The notes: generated by a model from the letters alone, not told the origin. A stretch of DNA of 64,000 nucleotides from Amycolatopsis orientalis DSM 43388 (GCF_000411975.1 NZ_ASXG01000170.1:49678-113677), one strand, 5' to 3'. Shown: positions 1 to 9,266, numbered from the stretch's first letter. Numbers and translations are program-made.

Positions 1-274
1 CCCAAGCCACCCGGATTGCGCAGTCTTCCGGCGGTGCGGCTCCGCAAAACGCGCGGCGCTCACTCTCGGTGCGCTCCGGACCGGCGTGTCGGGCAGGGAC
101 CAGTGTGGCATGCCCCGATCGGCGTTCCGCCGCGAGTCCGGTGAGTGACAACCGGGGCGGAAAACAATCCGGAATTGATCACTCTCCGATGCGATAACGG
201 TCACCATCACGTCCGATGTGCGCATTTGTTCACTACAAAGCGTGATCCCGGGCAGTTCCCGGCCGTTTCTCCGA
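1..274. other. Non-coding left edge of the window
   Basis: No gene is supported here. Short reading frames exist but have no plausible start signal and no recognisable protein. The stretch lies beyond the end of the leftward SCO6745-family gene, so it may hold that gene's terminator or the upstream region of something outside the window. Confidence 0.5.
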
Positions 275-1132
275 TCAGGCCCGGAAGGCCGCGCTCGGGA
301 TCGCGCCGGCCTCGATCACCCGGCGGCTGAGCGGAGCGCACAGCTGCTCCAGCCGAGCCGTCTTCTCCTCGCCGAGGTGCTGCCACGGGCCCTGTGCCGC
401 CGCGTTCGTCGCGGCCTCGACGCGTTCGCGCAGTTCCAGCCCGCGCTCGGTGAGCGCGCCGTCCGCGCCGAGGAGTCCGTCGACGGTCAGCCGCGCCGCG
501 GCCGCGTCCCACTCCTCGTCGCTCCAGCCGCGGGTGCGCTTGGCGGTGTCCGGCGGGGTTCCGTTACTGGTCGCGCTGTGCGTGACCAGGGCTTCGAGGC
601 CGGGCAGACCGTTCGTGGTCAGGGCCGCGACGTGCCCGTCGCCGCGGTGCTCGCGCAGCAGCGTGACCGCGTGCCAGAGCGCGAGGTGCGGCTGTTCGGG
701 CCATGGCAGGTCCGCGTGAGCGGCGTAGAGCGGGCGTCCTTCCGGACGGCAGCCTTCGGTGGCTTCCTGGGCGAGCGCCGCGGCTTCGGCGACCTCCGCG
801 GACGCGAGCGTCTCGTCGCCGAACAGCCGGCGGTAGATCTCGTCGACGGCGGCGAGCCGGGCTTCCAGCACGGTCTCCGGGGAGGCGATGGTCCAGACCC
901 GCGGGACGAAGTGGGCGATCAGGCTCGGGCTGAAGCTGTAGAAGGCGGCGGTGACCGTGCCCGCTCCGACCTGGCCCATCGCCGCGGCACGGCTGGCGAA
1001 GTAGGTCATCGATCCCGGTTTGAGCCCGGCGGCGGCGAGCCGCTGCTGGGTCTCCGGGGCGAAGTAGACCGGGGCGTGCAGTGCGTCGAAGGTGGTCCGG
1101 AAGGCGACAGCGGCGGCGACGGCTTGACCCAT
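275..1132 (-). CDS. SCO6745-family protein
   Basis: About 285 residues and soluble, with no signal peptide or membrane segment. It matches an actinobacterial family (SCO6745-like) by several conserved blocks: an HAPVYFAPE segment near the N terminus, a YFASRAAAMGQVG stretch, PLYAAHADLPWPEQPHLALWHA followed by TLLREHRGDGH in the middle, and GWSDEEWDAA in the C-terminal third. The family contains winged-helix-like regions, but its function is unknown to me. I chose the ATG at 1132 because the reading frame further upstream runs into the RNase P RNA gene. It is transcribed leftwards, away from the preceding rnpB, and no partner gene is in the window. Confidence 0.8.
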   Translation of the reverse strand: MGQAVAAAVAFRTTFDALHAPVYFAPETQQRLAAAGLKPGSMTYFASRAAAMGQVGAGTVTAAFYSFSPSLIAHFVPRVWTIASPETVLEARLAAVDEIYRRLFGDETLASAEVAEAAALAQEATEGCRPEGRPLYAAHADLPWPEQPHLALWHAVTLLREHRGDGHVAALTTNGLPGLEALVTHSATSNGTPPDTAKRTRGWSDEEWDAAAARLTVDGLLGADGALTERGLELRERVEAATNAAAQGPWQHLGEEKTARLEQLCAPLSRRVIEAGAIPSAAFRA

Positions 1133-1151
1133 GCGCCCGATCGTAGCGATC

Positions 1152-1554
1152 GGGCGGACGAGCTGGCATGTAAGCCGGATCCTGTTCCCGGGCCGCCTCG
1201 CGGCGGACCGGGCGACGGTCATCCATCTCGGCCTGCCGTCGCCGGCAGGCTCCAGCGGCCTACCCGCAGGCATCGGACGGGCCGCCCTCGATCGCCTGCG
1301 CAGGAGCGGTGCTCCCTCTTGGCCTTGCTCCGGGTGGGGTTTACCGAGCCATCCCGGTCACCCGGGATGCTGGTGGTCTCTTACACCACCGTTTCACCCT
1401 TACCCCCGTCGGGAGACGGGGGCGGTCTGTTTTCTGTGGCACTGTCCCGCGGGTCGCCCCGGGTTGCCGTTAGCAACCACCCTGCCCTGCGGAGTCCGGA
1501 CTTTCCTCGGACCGGGAGAACCCGGGCCGCGACCGTCCTGCCAGCTCGTCCGCC
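1152..1554 (-). ncRNA. rnpB: RNase P RNA (class A)
   Basis: Catalytic RNA subunit of RNase P, which removes tRNA 5' leaders. On the minus strand the 5' end (GGCGGACGAGCTGGC, about 1540-1554) pairs with the 3' end (GCCAGCTCGTCCGCC, about 1152-1166) to form helix P1. The universally conserved GAGGAAAGTCCGGAC block lies just inside the 5' end, GGTAAGGGTGAAACGGTG in the middle, and the ATCCGGCTTACAT signature close to the 3' end. Length of about 400 nt is normal for actinobacteria. The ends are set from the P1 stem and could be off by a few bases. Confidence 0.96.
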
Positions 1555-1559
1555 GAAAC

Positions 1560-1590
1560 AGCGTACCCGGAGCGGCCCGGCGGAGTTCAG
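1560..1590 (-). promoter_or_regulatory. Candidate rnpB promoter
   Basis: Reading leftwards, TACGCT (1560-1565) lies about 6 bases before the predicted 5' end of rnpB. A weak -35-like CTGAAC/TGAACT element sits at 1584-1590, with an 18-19 bp spacer. The spacing is right for a sigma-70-type promoter, but the -35 match is imperfect. Confidence 0.45.
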
Positions 1591-1704
1591 GCGAGTTGCC
1601 CCCTTCCCGGCTCGGCGAGCCGGGCCGGGGCGGCACAAAGCCGGCACATTCCATCGCGTGGACGCGCGTTGACCCCCTTCCGGCCCGCTGTTTCACTCCC
1701 GGCC

Positions 1705-2835
1705 ATGACCGCATCGCAACCGCAGGAACCGCTGAAATTCGCTTACTGGGTCCCGAATGTGAGCGGCGGCCTGGTCACCAGCGACATCGAGCAGCGCACC
1801 GATTGGAGCTACGAGTACAACCGCGAACTGGCCGTGCTCGCCGAGAACAACGGCTTCGACTACGCGCTGACCCAGGTCCGCTACACCGCCAGCTACGGTG
1901 CCGCCTACCAGCACGAATCCACGGGTTTCAGCCTGGCGCTGCTGCTCGCGACACAGCGGCTGAAGGTCATCGCGGCCGTCCACCCTGGACTGTGGCAGCC
2001 CGGCGTGCTCGCGAAATTCATCGCCAGCGCGGACGTCATCTCCGGCGGACGGGCCGCGGTGAACGTGGTCAGCGGCTGGTTCAAAGACGAATTCACCGGA
2101 CTTGGGCAGCCTTGGCTCGAACACGACGAGCGCTACCGCCGCTCCGAAGAATTCATCCGCGTGCTCAAGGAATTGTGGACCGACGACCACGCCGAGTTCC
2201 GCGGCGACTTCTACCGGATCCACGATTTCGACATCAAACCCAAGCCGGTCGCCGGTCCCGGACGGCCGCATCCGGAGGTCTTCCAGGGCGGCAACTCCAC
2301 CGCGGCGCGCAAGCTGGCCGGTCGGGTTTCGGACTGGTATTTCAGCAACGGCAAGGATTTCGCCGGGTTCAGCGAGCAGGTCGACGAGGTGCGCGGGTAC
2401 GCCGCGGAAAACGACCATGCGGTGCGGTTCGGGCTCAACGGGTTCGTGATCGCCCGCGAGACCGAGGCGCAGGCGCGCGAGGTGCTGCGGGAGATCGTGG
2501 CGAAGGCGAACGTGCCCGCCGTCGAAGGATTCCGCTCGGCGGTCGCGCAGGCCGGGAAGTCCACTTCGGACGCCAAGGGCATGTGGGCGGATTCGGAGTT
2601 CGCGGACCTGGTGCAGTACAACGACGGGTTCCGGACCGGGCTGATCGGCACGCCGGAGCAGATCGCGGACCGGGCGATCGAGTACAAAAAGCGCGGCGCG
2701 AACCTGTTGCTGCTCGGGTTCCTGCACTACCTGGAGGACGTCGAGCACTTCGGCCGGGAAGTGCTGCCGGTGATCCGGGAGAAGGAGCGGGTGCTGGACC
2801 GCGGCGCCGGAGTACCGGAACCGGCGGGGATCTGA
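1705..2835 (+). CDS. sfnG: Dimethyl sulfone monooxygenase (SfnG type), LLM flavin-dependent
   Basis: 376 residues in the luciferase-like FMN-dependent monooxygenase family. The N terminus KFAYWVPNVSGGLVTSDIEQ, followed by RTDWSYEYNRELA, is close to SfnG, which oxidises dimethyl sulfone to methanesulfinate with FMNH2 during sulfur scavenging. TIM-barrel features include GRAAVNVVSGW (flavin-binding strand), YRRSEEFIRVLKELW and GLIGTPEQIADR. An upstream in-frame TTG at 1669 is possible, but ATG 1705 matches the family N terminus. No FMN reductase or sulfonate transporter lies beside it, so any reductase partner must be elsewhere. The next gene starts 26 bases downstream and may be co-transcribed. 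Confidence 0.82.
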   Translation: MTASQPQEPLKFAYWVPNVSGGLVTSDIEQRTDWSYEYNRELAVLAENNGFDYALTQVRYTASYGAAYQHESTGFSLALLLATQRLKVIAAVHPGLWQPGVLAKFIASADVISGGRAAVNVVSGWFKDEFTGLGQPWLEHDERYRRSEEFIRVLKELWTDDHAEFRGDFYRIHDFDIKPKPVAGPGRPHPEVFQGGNSTAARKLAGRVSDWYFSNGKDFAGFSEQVDEVRGYAAENDHAVRFGLNGFVIARETEAQAREVLREIVAKANVPAVEGFRSAVAQAGKSTSDAKGMWADSEFADLVQYNDGFRTGLIGTPEQIADRAIEYKKRGANLLLLGFLHYLEDVEHFGREVLPVIREKERVLDRGAGVPEPAGI

Positions 2836-2861
2836 TCCGCCGCGGCGGCTAGCGTTCGGGG

Positions 2862-4091
2862 GTGAACGGTCCCCTGTCGCTGCTGCTTCTGGCCGGAACG
2901 CTGTGGTTCGCCATGGCGCGTCCGCGAGGTCTCCCGGAAGCCGTCTTCGCGGTCCCCGCCGCCGGTGTCGTCCTCGCGCTCGGCCTGACTTCGCCGCACG
3001 AAGCAGGCGAACGGGTCGTCCAGATGCTGCCGACAATGGGCTTTCTCGCGGCGATCCTGCTGGTCAGCCACCTGGCCGCGGCCGAAGGCGTCTTCACCTG
3101 GCTGGGCGCCGAGCTGGCCGAGATCTGCCGCGGACGGCCACCCCGGCTTCTGCTGCTCACCTTCGCCGCGGCCGCGATCGTCACCGCCGTCCTCAGTCTC
3201 GACGCCACGGTCGTCCTGCTGACCCCGGTTGTGCTCGCCACCGCGGCGGAACTGAAGCTCACCGCGCGTCCGCACGTCTACGCGTGCGCGCACCTGGCGA
3301 ACTCGGCGTCCACGCTCTTCCCCGTCTCCAACCTGACGAACCTGCTCGCCTTCACCGCGTCCGGCCTCACCTTCGCCGGTTTCACCGCGCTGATGGCGTT
3401 GCCGTGGCTCGTCACGCTCGCCGTCGAACTCGCCGCGTTCGCCTGGTTCTTCCGCAAGGATCTCCGCGAACCGGCCAGTGTCCGCCAGCCTTCGCACCGG
3501 GAAGCGCCGGTCTTCACCCTCATCGTGCTGGCGATCATGCTGGTCGGCTTCGCGACCGGGCAGCTCGTGCACGTCGAACCGGTCTGGATCGCCGCGCTGA
3601 CCGCGGTCGTCCTGGCCGCGAAAGCGTTGGCGGAGCGGAAGATTCGGCCTTGGCAGGTGATCACCGAAGCATCGCCGCTGCTGGTCCTCTTCGTGCTCGC
3701 CCTCGCCGTGGTGGTCGAGGCGGTCGACGAACACGTCCTCGGCGGCCTGCTGCGCACCATCCTGCCGACGACGGCCGGGCTCCCGGAACTGCTGCTCGCC
3801 GCGGCCGTCGCAGCGATGCTGGCGAACGTCGTCAACAACCTGCCCGCGACGCTGATCCTGCTGTCGGTCCTCGGCCCGCACCCGAACCAGGGCGTGCTGC
3901 TCGCCGTACTGCTGGGCGTGAACATCGGCCCGAACGCGACGTACCTGGGCTCGCTCGCGACCCTGCTGTGGCGCCGGGTGGTGGTCCGGCATGGACAGCA
4001 TCCGCCGGTGGGCGAGTTCCTGCGCCTCGGCACGCTCACGACGCCGCTGTCACTGGCGGCGGCGACCTGCGCGCTCTGGCTGGTGACTTAG
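2862..4091 (+). CDS. ArsB/NhaD-superfamily (SLC13-like) ion permease
   Basis: 409 residues with about ten hydrophobic spans and almost no soluble domain. Duplicated family signatures are visible: LSLDATVVLLTPVVLATA in the first half and NVVNNLPATLILLSVLGP in the second. The closing GVNIGPNATYLGSLATLLW resembles ArsB and related ion transporters. It would export or exchange an anion, or act as an antiporter. Arsenite is possible, but no arsenic resistance genes are adjacent (the ArsR-like gene at 14.5 kb is far away and paired with another gene). The start is GTG at 2862. Its end overlaps the convergent glycosyltransferase by 4 bases. Confidence 0.75.
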   Translation: MNGPLSLLLLAGTLWFAMARPRGLPEAVFAVPAAGVVLALGLTSPHEAGERVVQMLPTMGFLAAILLVSHLAAAEGVFTWLGAELAEICRGRPPRLLLLTFAAAAIVTAVLSLDATVVLLTPVVLATAAELKLTARPHVYACAHLANSASTLFPVSNLTNLLAFTASGLTFAGFTALMALPWLVTLAVELAAFAWFFRKDLREPASVRQPSHREAPVFTLIVLAIMLVGFATGQLVHVEPVWIAALTAVVLAAKALAERKIRPWQVITEASPLLVLFVLALAVVVEAVDEHVLGGLLRTILPTTAGLPELLLAAAVAAMLANVVNNLPATLILLSVLGPHPNQGVLLAVLLGVNIGPNATYLGSLATLLWRRVVVRHGQHPPVGEFLRLGTLTTPLSLAAATCALWLVT

Positions 4092-5833
4092 CCGCGCGGA
4101 GGGATCGTGCTCCCCCGCAACAACGTCGGACCACAGTCGTCGAGACCGTCCCCGAAGCGCTGCGCTTCGACATCCATCATGGTCACCTGCGCGTAGTGCC
4201 GAACCGCCGCGAGTTTCGCCGGGTCGGTTACCGCGTCCTTGCGGACGAAGTCTCCCTGGCGTTTGCCCGGGCCGGGGTACACCAGGATCGGGACGTAATC
4301 CCGGTCGATGCGCGGGTCGACGCTGATCCCGTTGCCGTCCGCCCACGGGCCCCACGAGTGGATGAAGGTCGGCTTCACCGTGTCGAACACGTAGTTGCGC
4401 AGGCCTTCGATGTCTTCCTTGTGCGTCAGGTCCGCGATCGGCGCGTTGACCAGGCCGGCCATGTCCACCAGTTCGAGCCGGCTGGTCATCGACGAGCCGC
4501 CGAGGTCCGGCAGGAGCAGCGACGCGTGCTGGAGGCCCAGCATGTCCGCATAGGTGTTGAAGCCGCGGCCAAAGCGGTCGGCGATCAGGCACGCGGGCAC
4601 GGTCGGGTTCTTGACGAATTCCTCGTCGTGGTTCACGAAGCCGATCGCCGACGGGACTGACGCGGCCACGAGCACCAGCACCACGACCGCGCGCCACTGC
4701 ACCTTCGCCAGCGAACGCAGCAGCTCCGCGACGGCCATCACGCCGCACAGCGTGCCGAGCACCCACACCGGCGTCGCGAAGCGGTACTGCGCCATCCAGT
4801 CCGGGACCATCACGCCGTACGCGATCACGCCGAGCACGAGCGGGGTGACCAGGCCGATCAGCGGACGCCGCCACGGGGCCTTGACCAGCGCCCACACCAC
4901 CGCGGCGACCAGCACGAGCGTCAGCGCGATGCCGAGGTACTCGACCAGCTGGTGCGGCCGGATGATCGAGCCGAACGTCGGCAGGCCCTGCTTCTTGGCG
5001 ACCGACGGGTTGGCCAGCAGCCGGTGGAACTCCGTGTAGCGCCAGACGACGTAGCCGCCGAACAGCACGGCGAACGCCGCGATGGACACCAGCGCGGACC
5101 GGAAGCTCGGCCAGAACCCCTCGCGCTTGACGCCGAACAGCAGCACGATCGGGTAAGCGCTGGCGTAGATCAGGCCCTCCGGCCGGGTCAGCGCGGCCGC
5201 GGCGACCAGCACGCCGGCGCCGATCGCGACCTTGAACGACAGCGAGTTTCCCTTGCGCAGCGCGGTGAACAGCAGCGCGGCCAGCGCGGTGGTGAAGAAC
5301 GCGAACAGCGAGTTCTCGAGGCCGGAGACCACCCAGATGACGAACGACGGGATCGCCGCCAGCCCGAGGCCGGTGGCCAGCGTGATCGCCCACGCGTGCC
5401 GGCGGAACACCTGCCGGGCCACCAGGTGGCACAGCACCAGGATGCCCGCGGCGAAGAACAGGCCGAGCAGCTTGGGGAACAGCACGTAGTCCGGGATGCC
5501 GAACAGCAGGCCCTTGTCGAACAGCCCGACGACCTTGCCCAGCGCGAGCAGGATCATCCAGGTCGGGTCGGAGAAACCCTCCACCGGCGGCGCGCCGGGG
5601 GCGAGCACCGGGCCGAGGCCTTCGGCGACGCTGCGCGAGTAGGAGAACGTGATGGCCGCGTCGTCGACGATCCAGTGGCCGTAGCGGGTGGCGTGCCAGG
5701 CGACCGCGGCCACGCCGGCCAGCACGGCCAGCGTCGACGCCAGCCAGCTGAACTTGAACCGCGCCGGCGGGTCGGTCGGCTCTTCCCCCGGCAGGTCGGG
5801 CTCGGATACTGCGGTGAGTGCGCTAGCCGTCAT
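4088..5833 (-). CDS. GT-C fold membrane glycosyltransferase
   Basis: 581 residues with roughly 9-11 membrane spans, preceded by a short polar N terminus. The first extracytoplasmic loop carries an acidic pair (HWIVDDAAITFSYSRS), as in polyprenyl-phosphate-sugar dependent GT-C enzymes, followed by GFSDPTWM, VSGLENSLFAF and ALTRPEGL. These blocks recall mycobacterial AftB-type arabinofuranosyltransferases. A periplasm-facing C-terminal domain follows the last span. It probably transfers a sugar from a lipid carrier to a cell-envelope glycan or protein. The exact donor and acceptor cannot be read from sequence. ATG 5833 was chosen; the frame stays open to 5953, but that extension is not membrane-like. 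Confidence 0.72.
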   Translation of the reverse strand: MTASALTAVSEPDLPGEEPTDPPARFKFSWLASTLAVLAGVAAVAWHATRYGHWIVDDAAITFSYSRSVAEGLGPVLAPGAPPVEGFSDPTWMILLALGKVVGLFDKGLLFGIPDYVLFPKLLGLFFAAGILVLCHLVARQVFRRHAWAITLATGLGLAAIPSFVIWVVSGLENSLFAFFTTALAALLFTALRKGNSLSFKVAIGAGVLVAAAALTRPEGLIYASAYPIVLLFGVKREGFWPSFRSALVSIAAFAVLFGGYVVWRYTEFHRLLANPSVAKKQGLPTFGSIIRPHQLVEYLGIALTLVLVAAVVWALVKAPWRRPLIGLVTPLVLGVIAYGVMVPDWMAQYRFATPVWVLGTLCGVMAVAELLRSLAKVQWRAVVVLVLVAASVPSAIGFVNHDEEFVKNPTVPACLIADRFGRGFNTYADMLGLQHASLLLPDLGGSSMTSRLELVDMAGLVNAPIADLTHKEDIEGLRNYVFDTVKPTFIHSWGPWADGNGISVDPRIDRDYVPILVYPGPGKRQGDFVRKDAVTDPAKLAAVRHYAQVTMMDVEAQRFGDGLDDCGPTLLRGSTIPPRG

Positions 5834-6015
5834 GTCCTCGTCACTGTTTCCACTTGCGGATTCTGCCGAAGAAACGCACGAGCCTGCGCCCCCCTTGAAG
5901 TCCCGGCCGGGACCTGCGCCGCGGCGCCGCGGTCGACACCGCACTTTAGCCAATACCTCATCCGGGCCGTTTCACGCGTCGTCCCCGAGCGTGATCCACC
6001 TCACAAATGCACTGG

Positions 6016-7158
6016 TCAGGGCAGGTGCGAAATGTCGTTGACCAGCCGGACCGAGGCGTTGCCGTCCGGATAGAACTCGACGATCGACAGCGACGCCAGG
6101 TCCAGGTGCAGCCGGAACAGCAGCGACGGCCCGGCGTCGAGCCCCATCCGCAGCAGCGTCTTGATCGGCGTCACGTGGCTGACCACGACGACCGTGCGCC
6201 CGTCGTAGCGCTCGATGAGGTCGCGGCGGGCCTTGCCGACCCGTTCGTGGACCGCGTCGAAGCTCTCGCCGCCCGGCGGCGGGCACGACGAATCGCTCAG
6301 CCAGCAGCGGTGCAGTTCCGGGTCCCGCTGGGCGGCTTCGCCGAAGGTGAGGCCCTCCCATTCGCCGAAGTCGGTCTCGATGAGCCCGGGATGCGTCTCG
6401 ACCCGGCCGCCGAGCGCGTCGGCGACCGCCTGCGCGGTCTGCTTGGTGCGGATCAGCGGCGACGAGACGATCGGAGCCGGTTCGCCGTCCTCGCCGACCA
6501 GCCCGGGCATCGCGGCGAGCCGTTTGGCGGCCGCGGCGGCCTGGCCCCGGCCGTGCTCGGTGAGCGGGACGTCGCCGCGCCCGGAGTAGCGGCGGTCGAC
6601 CGACATCTCGGTCTGGCCGTGCCGCAGCAGGAGCAGTTTGGTGGGCGTGCCGCGGGCTCCGGTCCAGCCCGCCGGGGACACCCGGTCCGGCTCGGCGGCC
6701 TTCGCCTTCGGCCGCGCCTCGGCGACCGGGGCGGGCGAGGTGGCGCCGGACCCGGCGCTGTCCATCGCGACGTTCGCCAGCCGGTCCGCGTGCGCGTTCT
6801 CCGCGCGCGGGATCCAGGTGTAGCTGACCCGTGCGAAGCCCGCCGCGATCTCGCGCGCCTGCGCGGCGAGCGGCTGCAAGGCGGCGTGCTTGATCTTCCA
6901 GCGTCCGGACATCTGCTCGACCACGAGCTTCGAATCCATCCGGACGTCCACAATGGACACCCCGAGTTCGGCGGCCGCGGCGAGCCCGGCGACGAGCCCG
7001 GAGTACTCCGCGACGTTGTTCGTAGCGATGCCGAGGTACTCGTGCCGCTCCGCGAGCACCTCGCCGGTCGCCGCGTCCTTCACGACCGCGCCGTAGCCCG
7101 CCGGGCCGGGGTTGCCCCGCGACCCGCCGTCGGCTTCGACGATCGCCCGTTCGGTCAC
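6016..7158 (-). CDS. Bifunctional RNase H / acid phosphatase
   Basis: 380 residues in two domains. Residues 1-130 form an RNase HI domain with acidic residues D10 (EADGGSRGNPGPAGYG), E51, D75 and D125, which cuts RNA in RNA-DNA hybrids. After a Pro/Ala-rich linker (about 135-170), residues 174-375 form a histidine phosphatase domain with the catalytic LLRHGQTE (R179, H180). The fusion matches M. tuberculosis Rv2228c, whose phosphatase half is related to CobC alpha-ribazole phosphatase. The start is GTG 7158, which overlaps the stop of the upstream zinc-ribbon gene as GTGA, so the two are translationally coupled. It is the last gene of the nif3-like operon. Confidence 0.9.
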   Translation of the reverse strand: MTERAIVEADGGSRGNPGPAGYGAVVKDAATGEVLAERHEYLGIATNNVAEYSGLVAGLAAAAELGVSIVDVRMDSKLVVEQMSGRWKIKHAALQPLAAQAREIAAGFARVSYTWIPRAENAHADRLANVAMDSAGSGATSPAPVAEARPKAKAAEPDRVSPAGWTGARGTPTKLLLLRHGQTEMSVDRRYSGRGDVPLTEHGRGQAAAAAKRLAAMPGLVGEDGEPAPIVSSPLIRTKQTAQAVADALGGRVETHPGLIETDFGEWEGLTFGEAAQRDPELHRCWLSDSSCPPPGGESFDAVHERVGKARRDLIERYDGRTVVVVSHVTPIKTLLRMGLDAGPSLLFRLHLDLASLSIVEFYPDGNASVRLVNDISHLP

Positions 7159-7892
7159 AGGCCCGACTCCAGCGTGCGGACCAGGATCGCGCCGCAGTTG
7201 TCGCACTGCACGACGCTGTCCTCGGCCGCCGCCTTGATCTCGGCGATGGTGTTGCGGTCGAGTTCGAGCTGGCAGGCGCCGCAGCGGCGGGCGCGCAGCA
7301 GCGCCGCGCCGATGCCCTTGTGCTCGTGGACGCGGGTGTACAGCTTGAGCAGCGGTTCCGGGAAGCGCGGCAGCAGCTTCGCGCGGTCCTCCTTGCGCCG
7401 GGCCTCGGTGGTGTCGAGGTCCTTGAACGCCTCGTCGCGCCGGGCTTGCGCGGCCCGCACTTCCTGCTCCGCCTTCTCGACCTCGGCGCTGGTGCGCTGC
7501 GCGTCCAGGCCCAGTGCCTCGCGCTGTTCCATCAGCTCCAGCAGGTCGTCCTCGAGCGCGCCCTTGCGGCGGCCGAGCGTCTGCAGTTCGTGCTCGATGT
7601 CGGTCATCTGCTTGGCCCCGACCGACCCAGACTCCATCAGCTTGCGGTCGCGGTCCTCGCGCGCCCGCACCGATTCGACCTCTTTCTCCTGCCGGGCGAT
7701 CTCCCGGTCGAGGTCGGACGTCGCGGTCTCGACGGACACGAGAGCGTCGCGTTTCTCCCGGGCGGTCTTCTCCCCGGCCTCGATCTCGGCGAGCTCGGGC
7801 AGAGTGCGGCGGCGGTGCGCGACGCGCGAAAGCTCGGCGTCCACCTTCGCGAGTTCGAGCAGCTGACGCTGGACGGCGGGGTCGGCCTTCAC
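7155..7892 (-). CDS. Coiled-coil zinc-ribbon protein (Rv2229c / CT398 type)
   Basis: 245 residues. A long helical coiled coil (about 1-185, rich in Glu, Arg, Ala and Leu heptads) is followed by a C-terminal zinc ribbon with two cysteine pairs: CGAC in RARRCGACQLELDRNT and CDNC in VVQCDNCGAILVR. This matches the conserved actinobacterial protein between Nif3 and RNase H/CobC. Its biochemical role is not established; the architecture suggests a nucleic-acid or protein adaptor. The start is GTG 7892, 17 bases after the Nif3 stop, and the gene overlaps the RNase H gene by 4 bases. The three genes form one operon. Confidence 0.85.
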   Translation of the reverse strand: MKADPAVQRQLLELAKVDAELSRVAHRRRTLPELAEIEAGEKTAREKRDALVSVETATSDLDREIARQEKEVESVRAREDRDRKLMESGSVGAKQMTDIEHELQTLGRRKGALEDDLLELMEQREALGLDAQRTSAEVEKAEQEVRAAQARRDEAFKDLDTTEARRKEDRAKLLPRFPEPLLKLYTRVHEHKGIGAALLRARRCGACQLELDRNTIAEIKAAAEDSVVQCDNCGAILVRTLESGL

Positions 7893-7909
7893 TGTGCTCC
7901 CTGATTTAG

Positions 7910-8728
7910 TTACTGGGCGGTAGCGCGGATGGTCCACGGGTCGGTGCACCGCGTGGAGACGTGAGCTTCGACGGTACCCGCAAAGGCCGCGCCGACAAGG
8001 GCCGAGGCCTGTCCGCACCACGGCCACTCGCTGGCCCAGTGCGTCAGGCCGACCAGCGCGGGCGCGGTGGCCGCCGCGGCGAGGTGCTCGCCGGCCGGGT
8101 GGTGGCGCAGGTCCGCGGTCACGTACGCGTCGACGCCCTCGGCCGTCGCCTTCGCGAGATACGAGTCGCCCGCGCCGCCGGACACCGCGACGGTCCGGAT
8201 CAGCCGGTCCGCGGCGCCCGCGCCGAGCACGCCGGGCACCGTGGCCGGCAACGCGTCGGCGACCCGCTGGACGAACTGCGCGAACGGCTCGGCCTCGGGC
8301 AGGTGGCCGATCCGGCCGATTCCGGTGGCGCCGCCCGGTTCGTGCGGGTCGAGCGGCCGGTCGACCTCCAGGCCGATCGCCTGCGCGAGCGCGTCGGACA
8401 CGCCGGGGTCGGCCGAGTCGGCGTTGGTGTGCGCGCAGTAGAGCGCGATGCCGCCGCGGATCATGCGGTGCACCAGCGAGCCCTTGGCGGTGTCGGCGGG
8501 GACGCCGTGCACGCCGCGCAGCAGCAGCGGGTGATGAGCGACGATCAGCTGCGCGCCGATCTCCTCGGCTTCGGCGAGCGTCTCCTCGACCGGGTCGACG
8601 CAGAACAGCACGCGGTCGACGTTCTCGGCCGGGTCTCCGCAGACCAGCCCGACCGCGTCCCAGCTTTCCGCCAGCCGGGGCGGGTAACTGCGTTCGAGGA
8701 CAGCGATGATCTCGGCTAAGGCAGGCAC
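7910..8728 (-). CDS. Nif3-like dinuclear metal-centre protein
   Basis: 272 residues of the NIF3/YbgI family (hexameric toroids with a dimetal site). Metal-ligand motifs are present: AHHPLLLRG (paired His), HTNADSADPG, and the C-terminal GLTHWASEW, which replaces the usual GHxxxE. LAESWDAVGLVCGDP is the standard N-terminal block. The molecular function is unresolved in the family. I chose GTG 8728 because translation then begins at the family start (PALAEIIAVLE); frames further upstream overlap the divergent phosphatase gene. It is the first gene of the operon with the zinc-ribbon and RNase H/phosphatase genes and is divergent from the LMW phosphatase, with 40 bases between them. Confidence 0.88.
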   Translation of the reverse strand: MPALAEIIAVLERSYPPRLAESWDAVGLVCGDPAENVDRVLFCVDPVEETLAEAEEIGAQLIVAHHPLLLRGVHGVPADTAKGSLVHRMIRGGIALYCAHTNADSADPGVSDALAQAIGLEVDRPLDPHEPGGATGIGRIGHLPEAEPFAQFVQRVADALPATVPGVLGAGAADRLIRTVAVSGGAGDSYLAKATAEGVDAYVTADLRHHPAGEHLAAAATAPALVGLTHWASEWPWCGQASALVGAAFAGTVEAHVSTRCTDPWTIRATAQ

Positions 8729-8768
8729 CTGGGGATCCTCGCACGACTGCTCTGGAACACTGCTGACC

Positions 8769-9230
8769 ATGCCCAAGCTGGTGTTTGTGTGTTCCGGGAA
8801 CATCTGCCGCTCCCCGATGGCGGAGCTGGTCTTCCGCAAGAAGCTCGCCGACGCGGGGCTCGCGGACGCCGTGCAGGTGTCCAGCGCGGGCACCGGTCCG
8901 TGGCACGTGGGCGAAGCGGCCGACCGGCGGGCGCGCGCCACGCTGAAGGCGCACGGCTACCCCACCGAGCACATCGCGGCCGAGGTCAGCGAAGAGGACC
9001 TCGAAGCCGACCTGCTGCTCGCCGCCGACGAGAGCCACCTGGGCTTCCTGCAGTCCCGCGTCGCGGACCCTTCGCGGGTGCGGCTGCTGCGTTCGTTCGA
9101 CCCGTCCGCTCCGGAAGGCGCCGAGGTGCCGGACCCGTATTACGGCGGCGACGACGGTTTCGAGGACGTGCTCGGGATGATCGAGCGGAGCGTGCCGGGA
9201 CTGCTGAAGTGGGTCCGCGAACAGGCGTGA
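8769..9230 (+). CDS. ptpA: Low-molecular-weight protein tyrosine phosphatase
   Basis: 153 residues. The catalytic P-loop CSGNICRS (C8 to S15, Cx5RS) stands at the N terminus as in all LMW-PTPs, and the general acid lies in DPYYGG (D122). Length and order are complete. The enzyme hydrolyses phosphotyrosine in the cytoplasm. The position beside Nif3, SURF1 and CobD matches M. tuberculosis ptpA (Rv2234), hence the symbol. No tyrosine kinase gene (ptkA) is adjacent here. The ATG at 8769 has no strong ribosome binding site. The SURF1 gene starts 48 bases downstream in the same direction. Confidence 0.93.
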   Translation: MPKLVFVCSGNICRSPMAELVFRKKLADAGLADAVQVSSAGTGPWHVGEAADRRARATLKAHGYPTEHIAAEVSEEDLEADLLLAADESHLGFLQSRVADPSRVRLLRSFDPSAPEGAEVPDPYYGGDDGFEDVLGMIERSVPGLLKWVREQA

Positions 9231-9266
9231 CGTCCGGTCCGCGTGCGCGCACGGAACGCGACGGCC

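Noticed and set aside
1131..1672. Protein-coding frames across 1.13-1.67 kb
   Set aside because: The interval is the RNase P RNA gene and its promoter.
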